A stretch of 64,000 nucleotides of DNA. Source: Rhizoclosmatium globosum (Eukaryota; Chytridiomycota; Chytridiomycetes; Chytridiales; Chytriomycetaceae). Each line of letters opens with the position of its first letter. Position 1 is the first letter of the stretch. The stretch lies in contig MCGO01000200.1 in assembly GCA_002104985.1 (NCBI GenBank), positions 1 to 64,000 of the forward strand, read 5' to 3'. This document shows positions 25,073 through 35,831 of the stretch, piece by piece. The notes under the pieces were generated by a model. The model searched no databases, was not told the DNA's origin, and worked only from the letters and a program-made list of their open reading frames with translations. A program made the position numbers and the translations under genes.

Positions 25073-25185
25073 ACAGAGTAAATACAGTATTGAATAAATA
25101 GACCTTTTACTTTTGTGTTTCCAATTTGTCCGAAGTAGCAACTAGTTCGAACCAACCAACTTCGAACGAACCAACCAACCAACCA

Positions 25186-28100
25186 ATGCTCAGCGCCGAA
25201 GCCGACTTTCTCCGGCACCGACTTGCGCAGTTGGACTACCGCGAGTCGTTCGACATGAGCTCTGCCGCGCTGATTCGGCACCTTCTTGCCGACTTGGTCC
25301 AGACGACCGACTCGGCCCGGCGATTCAAATCAGAGGCGGAAAAGGCGAGACGAGAAAAGGCGGCGCTCGGAGAACAGGTTTGTTTCTTTGTTTGTTTGTG
25401 TTTGTGTTGTGGTTTGTTGGTTTGACGCACAGTCTCTTCACATCAAACTCTCTCTTGAAACTCTCTCTTGAAACTAATTCAAATCCAAGGTCGCGCCCCT
25501 TCGCGCTGAACTCGCGCGTTTGACCGCAGAAAACAACGCTGTCCACCTCGATCTCGTCAGAATGAGCGACGACAGAGACGCACGCGACAGAAAAGCCGCT
25601 GACCAACTGGTGCGTTTCTTTGCCAATCTCGTTCAATTGATTCAAAGAATCTGCACACCCAACCCAGAGACGCGCTAAACTCGAACAAGATGACCTCAAA
25701 TTCATGGCGGCTCAATACGCCCAGAAACTGAGTGCGGAACAAAAGAGGAATGCGGAAGATCGAGAGAAGGCGGAACAGACCATGGCGAAACTGGGCCTCT
25801 TTGATACTTCTCTGGGGAACTCGTCAAAGAAATTGGGCTCGTTGGATGCTAAAAAGAAGCAGCAAGAGACTTTGTTGGAGAGGCTGCAAAAAATTGATAT
25901 TGATACCGGGTTAGGTGTGTATTCTATGCTGGACGCGGGGCTGTGTATTCTTTGTTGGACTCGGGGCTGTGTATGCTAGTCAAAGCTGTGAGCGGTAGCG
26001 AACGAGAGTTTGCAGAGCAAAGAGAATCTTGTCATCTGAGAAATAGCGGTGGACTTCAAAAACGCGAGTTGAATCGCCGCAGGCGAGACGAGTTTTCGCG
26101 AAGCGAGAAATCTGGGTAATAAGTGGTGGGCTTACAAAAGAGCTGTCTCGCCTACGGGCGAGACGAGCGTTTCGAGCTCTGAGCGCCAGCGAACGAGCTT
26201 TCGCGAAGCGAAGAGAATGTTATCATCGGAGGAATTAGCAGTGTATGTCTCTGGAGCTGTGAGCGTCAGCGAATGGGCTTTCGCGAAGCAAAGAGATAGT
26301 TATCATACATTGAGCGGAACGAGCATAAATGCTCACACTCCTAATGCAACCTTCAAACAAAAAACACAGAACCACTCGCCCACCCATCCCCCGCCTTCAC
26401 TCCACCCGAACCAATCACAATCAACGCCCTCCAAATAACCCAATCCCGCGTCGACCAGCTCGAAAAGACAGTCTCAGAGCTATCAAACCAAAACGCAGAC
26501 CTCGAATCCCAACTCCACGAATGCCGTGACCAAGTCGTTGAACGCGAAAAGGAAGTCATGCGTCTCGGAGCCCAACTCGAACTTGCGCGTGCGAACCAAT
26601 TCTCAAACGTTCAAGTACACGGGAAACCATTGGACTACATGCGCGACGAAGGAGCCCCGTCATCCCCAACCCAAACCATCCATCAACTCCCTATCGCCCG
26701 CGCGCGCATTGAGCAGCTTGAATCTCAAATTGAACACCTCCAAGCCCACATTGACACGCTTGAACAAGAACGCGCAGGTGTTGTTGCTGAAAAGGCGCAG
26801 TTTGCGCAAGGATTTAAAGATGAACGGGATTTCTTGAAGATGGAGTTGGAGGCGGAGAGGGAAAAGAATCGGGGATTGATTTTGGGGGTTGGGAAGGTGG
26901 AGAAGATGGTGGAAGGGTTGAAAGTTTTGAAGGAGGGGCTTTTGAGAGATGGACGACCTGTTTCTGGTGGCGGTGGTGCTGAAGCTGGACGAAAAAGTGT
27001 TAATGGTCAAGACTTTAGCTTGGATTTGGTGAATGAGGTGAGAGTCATCTTGAGCTTTAAGGTCTAACTTACCACCCCAAAACTAGATTGAGAAGTTTCA
27101 GAATACCATACGTAACTTGGAATCTATCGTGAATGAAAAGACGACGCGCGTTCAACAGTTGGAATTTGAGCTTGCCGAACAACGGAATGCTTATGGCTCT
27201 GTTCAGGATATCAGAGCATTAGAATCAAAGGCTCAAGAACTTCAGACACAACTAAAAGAGAAGGATCGGCATCGATCTGGGCTTGAACGTGACGTTGCTG
27301 CTCTTCGGCGACAATTAGACGTTGCTGTCAAGACAGGCGAGAAGGTTGATCCGTTGGAAGACGAGTTACAAACTTTGAGAGCTGAAAAAGAAGATGTTGA
27401 AAGAGAGCTTGGATTTGTCACAAAGTATGTAGTCAGTTTCTGAAATAGTTCAATAACTAACGAAACGGCTGAAGGGAGCGCAATGATATCATTGCTATTT
27501 TGGAGCGATTTGAAGCCCAATTAACGGAAATGCACGAAACTGTTGAGCAGCTGACCGCTGATCGGGATAATATGACTTCACTATATCAACAGGTATGACT
27601 TTCATCATTTTATACAAACCAGCCTGACTTCATCGTTATTAGACTCACGGAGAGCTCCAAAAGTTACGAGCAAAAGCATCCACAACTCCGTCCCCACTTC
27701 AGCCACAACCACAACGCCCCGGAAGCACTACACCTAAGCAACAGTCTCCACTCTCGCCACAACAAGAAGCCAAAACCAGCCCAACTAAATCAAAACCTGA
27801 TGTTACGGCGACAACCCTACAAATTAACCTCGAAATGGCAAACCTCCGAATCGAAGAACTTCAACAACGCGAAAAAACACTTCTCACAGACATATCAAAC
27901 CTTCAAGGAGACCTTAAAGCCACTCTATTCCGCCACCGTGAGCACCAAGCTCACGCTGAAGAAACCGTTCGTCAGATTGAAGTTGAACGCGATACAGCGA
28001 AACAGGACGTTGAAGACAAGCTTCTTTTGATTCGAGCTTTGGAAGAAAAAGTTGAGATTGTGAATGCAAAAGTTGCATTCAAAGAGCAGGAAGTTGTGGA

Positions 28101-30116
28101 AGGCAAACGAAGGATCGAGGAGTTGGTTGGAGTTGTTGGAGTTGTAGAAGGGAATCTGGCGGATGCTGTGAGTTTCCTTCTGCGCCTATATCACGACACT
28201 TAATCCTAATTCTAACCATTTTCCAGAACATGCAACTCAAAGAAGCCCGCTCAAAACTCACAGAAACACAATCAAAACTCGACACAACCCAAACCCAACT
28301 CCTCCAATACCAAAAAGAATGTCGCGAGCAAGCTGAAAAAATCTCCATGCACCGCGACTTGATTTCAAAAGTCGATCAGGACCGAGACCACTACCGCAAC
28401 GAAATTGATGAACAGACTGAACGGCTTTCTGAAGCGAAGGCCGCGCTTGAGACTACGCAGGCGGCGTTTTCGAAGGCGCAGGGGGACTTGGCGCAGGCGT
28501 ATGAGCAGTTGGAGCAGATGAGTTCTCAATTGGATGCGCAGGATCGAGAGCTTTCTGGGTTGTTGGGACAAGTGAGGGTGTTGACTGTTGAGCGGGATCG
28601 GTATTTGGGGGAGCAGAATGTAAGTTTTCTGGGGGTTTTTGATGATGTATTGACTGAGTTTTTAGCGGGCGCATGAGGATTTGAGGAACTTAAGCGCGGA
28701 TTTGGCGGCGATGACGAAGGAGAGTCAAGTCTTGAATGCTGAAATCACGTCGGTGAGTTCTTCAACATGTCTGATACCAATATTTAACTGATTGATTCTG
28801 TAGTTGGCGCGAGAACGAGATGCTATAAAATCAGACCTCTCTGAATGCGAGAACCAAATATCTTACCTTGACAGTCTCGTTCGCGAAAAAGACCATGAAA
28901 AGGATCATGCTATGAATTCATACATGAAGGTTGTTCAGGAACGGGATCGCTTAGATTTGCAGTTGAGGACAAGTACAGAGGAAGTCGGACATTTGAGGTG
29001 AGATATACTTCGAAAAAGATTGTTGTTGACCATTTTGTTTGCAGAATGGAGATTATTATGCGGGATAAGCGCGTTGCTCAGGTTCAAAGGGAGCTAGAGG
29101 AGTCGCAATCGAATCTTGCCAAACTCAAGATAGATTTGGGAGCGTATGAGAAGCAGTGTAGCAGTTGAGTCCAAATTAATGAGTTTCAAATATCGGTATA
29201 CTTAAAGTGTTGGGATTTTTAGACTTGACCAAGTCTCTTGCCACAACGGAACGGACTTGTCGGCATTTAGAGGTTTGAATGGTGAAACTTGGTACATACG
29301 GAACTTAATTTGTTGCAATTTTAGACTGAAAAGCAGCGATTGCTTCGTGAAGTCGGAGCAGTGCGAGACTTGGCTCAAACGTTTGACAGGACACGGGACA
29401 CTGTTCAAATGGAACTTTCTTCAGCAAAGATGGAAGCCGAAAGGCTCACAAAGAATCTTGAAAAGGCGCTTGCAGAGCAGGATCACCTTGTCAATGAGTT
29501 ACGGAATGAAGTGAGTTTCTTTGGTGTTGCATCAGTAATATAACGTATTTCTGGGGTAGAAACTGAAATATGAGCGATTGGAAAGTCTTCTTGCTGCTGA
29601 GCGGACCAAGAAGATGGTGATTGAAAAGTCAGAACGAGATAATTTGTTGGGACAGCAAGCGTCAAGTTTATCAGCAGTCACACGCGAACTTGCTGCTGCA
29701 AATCAAGAATTGCAGCTTTCGAGACAGACTGTTGATCGACTTGAAGGGTTGGTTCAAAGTCAAGGACAGGAACTTGAGGAATGTCGGTTGAGGATTCAAG
29801 TATTGGTGGTATGGATGCTCGTTCTTTGTGTCCTGGATTTTTGACAGTTTTCTAGGAAGCGAATGAGAAGGGGAAGCAGCCCGTGACTCAGAGTAAAGAG
29901 ACACAGCCGTTTAGCAGAAGTGTTTCCTCATCGTCGTACACCAGTGGTCAAGAGACGGATTTGGAAAAGAGGATTAAATCGGAACTTGAAAGTACGAAGG
30001 AGCAATTGCGATCGTATGAGGTAAGGTCTTGTAATTATGTTATGGTAATTATTGTGTTAACTTCGGTGTAGAAACAAATTGAAGAGAGATTGAGCCGGAC
30101 TTCAACACCTAAATGA
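25186..30116 (+). CDS. CEP135: Centrosomal/basal-body protein CEP135 (Bld10)-like
   Basis: Large multi-intron coiled-coil gene. The ATG at 25186 gives ADFLRHRLAQLDYRESF, then LADLVQTTDSARRFKSE, closely resembling the conserved CEP135 N-terminus (RLDQLGYR, then LVHTTESLR). After further exons comes DLKFMAAQYAQKL, matching the DLKFLNTQYAHKL region of CEP135. From about 26390 on the protein is almost continuous heptad coiled coil (for example ARIEQLESQIEHLQAHIDTL). It ends RLSRTSTPK with TGA at 30114-30116. Introns are about 45-65 nt except one of about 480 nt near 25912-26395. Known role of the family: cartwheel and microtubule-triplet assembly in centrioles and basal bodies, so the organism should build flagella. 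The gene is convergent with the small basic-protein gene downstream. Confidence 0.85.
25912..26395. repeat. Repeat-bearing long intron of the CEP135-like gene
   Basis: The intron holds three related copies (about 25985, 26185 and 26258) of a 50-60 bp unit: GAGCTGTGAGCG, AGCGAACGAG, TTCGCGAAGCGAAGAGA, TTATCATC. It also holds a perfect hairpin GTCTCGCC-TAC-GGGCGAGAC (about 26145-26164) and a short duplicated CGGGGCTGTGTATTCT-type stretch near 25935-25970. It is about ten times longer than the other introns of the gene. The exact acceptor is uncertain. Confidence 0.65.
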
Positions 30117-30251
30117 TATTTAAACTATATTTAATGCAATTGCGATGAAGCTGTAATAAATTCATTGTGACGAAGGGATTGTATACTGCAGTGACTGTTT
30201 ATTTACCCCCAGAAGCTCAAAAATATCAAGGAATTCAGCGAATCTTCATCT

Positions 30252-30868
30252 TTAAAACAAGACTCCAGGTTTTCCAAGTGTTGTTCCGTTTCCGACAGGG
30301 ATTGGCCCTGGAAGAACGCTCTCCAACGCAATATCTTTTGAGTTCCATTCCAACACCAATTGAGCCTTCTTTGCAGATCGTCTCTTTGACTTTGGAGCAA
30401 CGTCGTCTTCGTCATCGTCTCCTTCGCCCATTTCGACATCCAAAACACCAGCCTTGATCAAACGAGCTCGCTCCTAGAATCCGAAATCATTTCAATACCC
30501 AACAAAAGCAAACAATAATCAAAATTCTATACTCACAACTTTCTGCGAATGGTTCAGTTTTCTGAGCTTCTTTTTCGAGATTTCAGTTGGAGCAATGATA
30601 CTGTTTCCCTTTCCGATTTTGGCTTTACGGATAATCACGTTTCCATCGTATTCGAGTTCGTCTTCGCCGCTGTTTCGGGCCTTGATTCTTCGGTTAACGG
30701 AACGGACGGCGGTGGAGGAGTCGGTCTTTGTTGAGAGTTTGAAAGCCTTCTTTCGGGCACGGACAATTTTGTTCTGGATTGTTTGGAGTGTGGTTAGGAT
30801 TGGGACTGTAAGGGTGGGTATGGTTCGCTTACATAGTTGTGGTTTACTTTGTTGACTGTGCGGGCCAT
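30252..30868 (-). CDS. Small basic, probably nuclear/nucleolar protein (possibly ALB1-like)
   Basis: Three exons: MARTVNKVNHNY (ATG at 30866-30868); then NKIVRARKKAFKLSTKT to KKLRKLNHSQKV; then ERARLIKAGVLDVEMGEG to the TAA at 30252-30254. Splice sites are TAT^GTAAGC...CCAG and GTT^GTGAGT...CTAG. The protein has about 160 residues and is rich in Lys/Arg with an acidic patch (GDDDEDD), like small ribosome-biogenesis factors. Similarity to the pre-60S factor Alb1 is only suggested by composition and the SKKKLRKLN segment. Treat the identity as open. Convergent with CEP135. Confidence 0.6.
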
Positions 30869-31223
30869 GTTGGTGGTATCCTGAGTGATGCGAGACTTTA
30901 GTGATCAATTATCAATAGATAAGAGATTTGATGTCTCGAGGGTCATGCTTGATGCGGGAGTGTTGTTATGTAAAGTAGGGGCAGTGTTGTTACCTCTTGA
31001 TGTTGAAGAAAAAAAAGAAAGAAGGACAGAATAAATCATAATTCTTACAAGCATTTATGAATTCGTTTATATATTCAATCAGGAAAGAGAGAAGTAATTG
31101 TTGGGATGCAATGACTTAGGACTCGTTATCTACGTAGTTAACATGATACCGTCGAAGACGACATGATTTCCACCTTTCACATATTATTCTGTCTTTATTC
31201 ATTATTGTTTGAGCATCCAGCGA
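30869..31223. other. Intergenic region
   Basis: About 355 bp between two minus-strand genes. It has A/G-rich tracts around 31010-31025. No gene or RNA is recognised; it should hold the 5' UTR and promoter of the small basic-protein gene and the 3' UTR of NF-YB. Confidence 0.6.
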
Positions 31224-32080
31224 CTATGAATCCTGATCGTCGTCGTCATCAAACTCTTGGTTTCCGCCTCCAACACTGTTACCAGATCCTCCAAACTGCT
31301 GCTGTTGTTGCTGATACTGGTCACTGCGGCACGTATTTTGGTGCTGGTGATGCTGCTGAAATTGTTGTTGGCGTTGTTCGAAAGCGTGGATTGCCGACGC
31401 GTTTGGTCTGTCCAGAGATTAACGAAAGCACGAAAACAGAAAGCTTCAACATACATGGCACTTGATGTATTTTCATCGCGCGCAGATCCTGAGGAACGAT
31501 CCCCTTTGACGCTCTGTTTGTGGTTGGTCAGTTCCATCCGACCAACAATTCCAACACTACATCACACAACTATCCGCCAGATCCCGTGTACAATACCTCC
31601 TCTTTCAGAAGATATATTTAATTAAATCTCACCTCTCTGTACTTTCCAAGATATGTCTTTAAAGTGTCAGCGTAGTTGTCAAATCCAAGCGACTGCATCG
31701 CCCACAGAATATCTTCGCCATTAACAGTTTTCCTCTTCTCGAGCGCACATCGATCCGAAGCTGGCCAAAGTCAGCGATAAGCACAGACAAGGACCCAATG
31801 AACAACCACACACCTTCACTTGTCACAAACGATATGAACTCTGATACGCACTCCTGCAGACAATCCTGTGTAATTGATTACATATTGGAACTATGCCAGA
31901 AGGAGTTACCTTTGCATCTTTCGCAATCTTTGCATTTGCTGGCAGTGCTCTCTTCATCAGCCTGGCTACATTTGCGATTGGAAGCAGACGGTCTTTGTCG
32001 AGAGACTGGGCAGCACTCGCAGCAACGTGGTCGTCTTCGTCTGGGAATCCAGCCTCACCTTCGTGCTGATCCTGCATCAT
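31224..32080 (-). CDS. NFYB: CCAAT-binding factor subunit NF-YB (HAP3)
   Basis: The ATG at 32078-32080 gives an acidic N-terminus ([17 protein letters not shown]), then the histone-fold domain [18 protein letters not shown] and NAKIAKDAK. It continues over introns as [47 protein letters not shown] and KTYLGKYRE, practically the textbook NF-YB/HAP3 fold. Two further small exons give [17 protein letters not shown] and a Gln/His-rich tail ([16 protein letters not shown]) ending DDDDDQDS, stop TAG at 31224-31226. It pairs with NF-YC to form a histone-like dimer that recruits NF-YA and binds CCAAT boxes in the nucleus. Its start lies 89 bp from the divergent PLP-enzyme gene, so the two probably share a promoter region. 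Confidence 0.92.
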
Positions 32081-32169
32081 GTTCTTGTTTTGACAATTAT
32101 TATTGAGTCAAATAAATGAAGAGAAAGAATGGATAAAAGAGATCGCTCAAATTGTTATACTGCTTCCAA

Positions 32170-33647
32170 ATGATTCGCGAAAAAAGCACACTTGACGTGT
32201 CCTATGCGCGATCCCAAATACCAACCATTCGGTCTCACGATGGAACCTTTGTTTTTGCCGATAATGCTGGTGTTTCTGCCACATTGGAAAGCGCTGCCCT
32301 GAAGGTTGCGGACTATTTGATGCACTCGAATGTTCAATTGGTGATTTAACATCTTTTGAAGTGGTTTCGTGTTTGACTCAATAGTGTTCCTCAAATAGAA
32401 AGCGTCTTATCCATTGGCCAAGCATTCTACTCAACTGATTGGAGAATCTGATATTGCAGGCCAGAGGCTCATTAACGCCGCGTCGAATGGTGAAGTTGTT
32501 CTTGGTATCTCAGCCACACAATTGCTGGAAAACCTAGCACGGTCAATGGAGCCATTTATTGTAGAGGGACATGATGAAATCATTATTACTGATACCGAGC
32601 ACGAAGGTAGTCACCTTGATCTTAGTTTGAGTCGTCAGAGTGTCCACCAAGTGTGTCTAACGCATCCTTCCTAACAGCCAACGCCGGTCCCTTTGTCAAA
32701 TTAGCAAAACGAAAGAACTTGACTGTACATGTTTGGAAATGCAATCCGGAAAGCATGGAGCTTGAGTTGGATTCTCTTAAAGCACTGCTTAACCAGAAAA
32801 CACGACTCGTGTGCGTTGCACATTGTTCAAACATTCTTGGAACCGTTAATAATATCAAGTCAATAATTGATCTTGTTCATGCCATCCCCGGTGCAGAAGT
32901 TTGTGTGGATGGCGTCGCGTTGGCGGGACATCGTCTCGTCGATGTTCAAGCCTGGAATCCAGACTATTACTCGATTTCATACTACAAGATATTCGGGCCA
33001 CATATTTCGCAGCTTTATATTGCGGATCGATGTCGAAGTCGATTAAGCTCTTTGGTCCACTACTTTTTGAAGGAAGATGTCTACCCAGCAGCATTTCAGC
33101 CAGGAAATGTGAATCCAGAACTCGTGGCAGCTCTGCCAGCCGTTTTGGGATACCTTGGAGATCTGGGTCGACCTAGTGAAGAACGGCTTGGAATACAGGG
33201 TCAACGCGGTGTCAGAGCAGACGTTGGCGCGACAAGGCAAGAACTTATCAGGTACCTTTCATACATAAGCATCAATTTTGCTCATACAATAATAGAGCGT
33301 ATGCGGCAATAGCAGATCAAGAAACAATATTGGCAAACAAGTTTCTTGGTTATCTTACCTCCAAGCCGAATGCATTCCGAATCTTTGGTCGGAAAGTTGC
33401 AGATGAGGATCGAATAGCTATTATATCAGTCACGGTTGCTGGAATGTCCAGTGAGGAGTTTGTTCGACGTATCGATAAATTAGGAGTAGGTATTCGTCAT
33501 GGACACTTTTTCTCGCATCGCTTTGTATGCGGATCGCAAAGTTTGACGGCTGATGGTGTTGTTCGTGTCAGTTTTGCGCATTACAACACACTGGAAGAGG
33601 TGGACATAGTGATTGCAGCTTTTGAGTCAGCCAGCCAAAGCGAATAG
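32170..33647 (+). CDS. PLP-dependent class-V aminotransferase / cysteine-desulfurase-like enzyme
   Basis: ATG at 32170 (MIREKSTLDVSYARSQIP). The N-terminal motif VFADNAGVSATLES matches the LDNAAGS region of the class-V fold. Exons continue with ASYPLAKHSTQLIGES, EIIITDTEHEANAGPF and LVCVAHCSNILGTVN. VCVDGVALAGHRLVDV gives the cofactor-binding Asp/His region. SISYYKIFGPHISQLY holds the predicted PLP-binding lysine. The C-terminal GIRHGHFFSHR and VRVSFAHYNTLEEVD are typical of the cysteine-desulfurase-like (VC1184-type) subgroup. Stop TAG is at 33645-33647. Introns are short GT-AG at about 32341-32398, 32608-32676 and 33253-33297. The substrate cannot be told: cysteine desulfurase and epimerase-like activities are known in the family. 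Convergent with tetraspan copy 5. Confidence 0.85.
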
Positions 33648-33727
33648 ATTCAGTTAACATGAGGTCGTTGTTGTACGATTTATTTTCTATATCAATGTGA
33701 ACTTTTTAAGTGATTTGCTTCATAGCT

Positions 33728-34775
33728 TTATACAACTCCGAGTTTAGCAGCTTCGTTTCCTTCCAAGAACAAACGATATTGCTTTCTGATGCCCCAACCC
33801 AAGAATCCAATCTGTAAAAAGAAGTCCATCGCAGTGGACGCCCAGTTCATGTTACCAGCAGTGTACAAGAAGCTTTGAATTCCCCCCTTTTGTCTGCAAT
33901 TAGAGGCGATTCTACAATTCTGTCTTGACAACAAACCTTTTCAAAGTGACCGACTCCAATAGCCTCCCAGTACGAGTTTTGCATGAACGTATCAACAAGT
34001 GTGAACGCCGGCGTGAGCAAGACACCTAAAAACATATTCAGTATATCAACAATAAAAATTGAAACAAACCAATGAGAGCGAATTGCATGTTTTTCTCTTG
34101 CTTCTTCCTGTTGGTGTTTGGATAGAGGACAGCCCAAATGGTTGTGATACCAAAGATCATATCCTGCAGCGCAAAGTTTAATTGTTGATACTCTATACTT
34201 CTGGCATACCATAGAAGTCGACGTAATCTCAAACCAACGAGAAACAACAATCATACGTTTCGAGCTTTGCGCTTGGACATACCAGTCACCGTTTTTGTTG
34301 GGAAAGATACTGGAAAATCTATCGACATAATCATCGAAAGGCTCGCACTTCCAAGGATAAACTTATGTTTGATTGAGCAACCTTAAGTTTATAGCCTTGG
34401 AATCTTACTCTCGCCAGGGTAGATATCAGAAGTCGTTGCGTTAAACTTAAAGTCGGTATTGCCGCAGATCTGGAACAATCCACCAGTGTGGTATTTATCG
34501 CCTCTCCTGTTAGAAATTCACTTAATTTTAAGTGAAGTGGCGCCTTTTGAAGCTCACCAAGCAGGAAGGATGATAGAAGCCCATTGAAAGCTCCAACTGA
34601 TGCAAAGTAGTATTGCAATAACGATTGCAGAGCGAATCAAGACTTTGTCGTTGATGAGAACATGACGTGCTCCCTTGGCAATACCAACAGGCGGATGGTT
34701 TGGTTTGTTGACTTCATTCAGCTCAACAGCCTCGGTAGCTTCTTGGACGGGAAGGTTAACGGATGGAGAATTCAT
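33728..34775 (-). CDS. Four-TM claudin/Sur7-like family protein, copy 5
   Basis: ATG at 34773-34775 (MNSPSVNLPVQEATEAVE), then VLINDKVLIRSAI and TM1 (AILLCISWSFQWASIILPAW). The loop reads GDKYHTGGLFQICGNTDF, then CEPFDDYVDRF and VQAQSSKRMIVVSRWFE. TM2 (DMIFGITTIWAVLYP), a basic linker (NRKKQEKNMQF), TM3 (LLTPAFTLVDTFM) and TM4 (DFFLQIGFLGWGIRKQY) follow. The tail is AAKLGVV and the stop TAA is at 33728-33730. Upstream, a MITE begins 38 bp from the ATG and separates the gene from its GGTGGCGT-type promoter motif. The frame looks complete. Confidence 0.8.
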
Positions 34776-34813
34776 TTTGGGTTAATTTTTGAGCTTTTCA
34801 GTGATGCCTTTTA

Positions 34814-35469
34814 CAGCTGTTTGCAAAACTAATGAGCCACCCCCAACTTTTGAAGGTGGAAAAGTGATGCAATTATGATGCAAAACAGATGAATAAAGCC
34901 TTATCTCCCAATGCAAAAGTGATGCATTTCTGTGTAAAAGATAGCAGGCTTTTAGTGCACGTGACATCCTGCTGCCTTGGCAGTGTGTGATACACGTGCG
35001 ATTCATCTGAGTGTTACCTCAACTCAACAACTCTCAACTACGATTTTTACTGATTCAAACATTTTTTATATGATTGTTCAAGTGAAAGAGTGAAATATTG
35101 AGTCGTTAAGGCTCATTCATCAGTTAAAAAATACCAGATCTTGTTTTTAAAGCAGTCCCTCTAAATATGCTGTCTGTTGGTGCATATTGCTCTGTATAAT
35201 TGAGAGTGTTTAGATTGTAAGTTCAGATTTGAGTGAGTTGAGCACTTGAAAGGAACCCGTTCCCCTGTTCACATATCACAAATGTCACATGTATCACACA
35301 TGGCCAAAGAGATAGAGTGTCACGTAGGCCAAAGCCCGTTATTTTTTACACAGAATTGCATCACTTTTGCATTAGGAGATGAGGCTTTATTCATCTGTTT
35401 TGCATCATAATTGCATCACTTTTCCACCTTCAAAAGTTGGGGGTGGCTCATTAGTTTTGCAAACAGCTG
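34814..35469. mobile_element. MITE with long terminal inverted repeats, TA target duplication
   Basis: A 656-bp element starting CAGCTGTTTGCAAAAC and ending with its exact complement. The outer inverted repeats are about 127 bp (34814-34940 and 35343-35469) with only a few mismatches. A weaker inverted match continues about 65 bp further in (ACGTGACA, TGTGTGATACA). It is flanked by TA (34812-34813 and 35470-35471). No transposase frame lies inside. CAG ends with a TA duplication are what pogo/Tigger-type Tc1-mariner elements leave, so a non-autonomous derivative of that type is likely. It sits in the promoter of tetraspan copy 5. Confidence 0.88.
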
Positions 35470-35472
35470 TAA

Positions 35473-35831
35473 CGAATGATTTCGCACATCCCCGAATTTT
35501 CGTTTAGACGCCACTTTTTTGTGCCGCACCCACTTGCTCTCGGTAATATCCAAAGAAGGAAACAAAAGGATTTTAATACAAAGTGAATATTCAAATGTTT
35601 TTAAAGTCCCGATAAGGACGCAGCCCCACTAAGAGTTTTGTGTGACTGACCACCAATGTAAACGCTGGAGCAGAATTCGTTTTAAGTGACGCCACTCTTG
35701 GAAAAGAGCGAGAAAGTGAGATGCCTTATATCGAATGATGTGAGTGAACTTTGTCAGGACAGAGGAAAAAGCTGAAGGTCGCATTTTGATCTCAAGACAA
35801 ATAATCAATCTAGTTTATTTTCCTCTTCATC
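35473..35831. other. Intergenic region between MITE and tetraspan copy 6
   Basis: About 360 bp, no gene recognised. It holds two minus-strand AGTGGCGT motifs (35518-35525 and 35689-35696), so it is probably the original promoter of tetraspan copy 5, now displaced by the MITE. Confidence 0.55.
35518..35525 (-). promoter_or_regulatory. Displaced AGTGGCGT motif of tetraspan copy 5
   Basis: A variant of the GGTGGCGT site of the paralogues. It is 742 bp from the ATG of copy 5 today but only about 84 bp if the MITE and one TA copy are removed, which falls in the 65-117 bp range of the other copies. Confidence 0.45.

Noticed and set aside
32180..32350. Continuous reading of the PLP gene through its first intron
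   Set aside because: The frame ends in a stop just after NVQL; splicing GTGATT...AATAG restores ASYPLAKHS in frame and fits the family.
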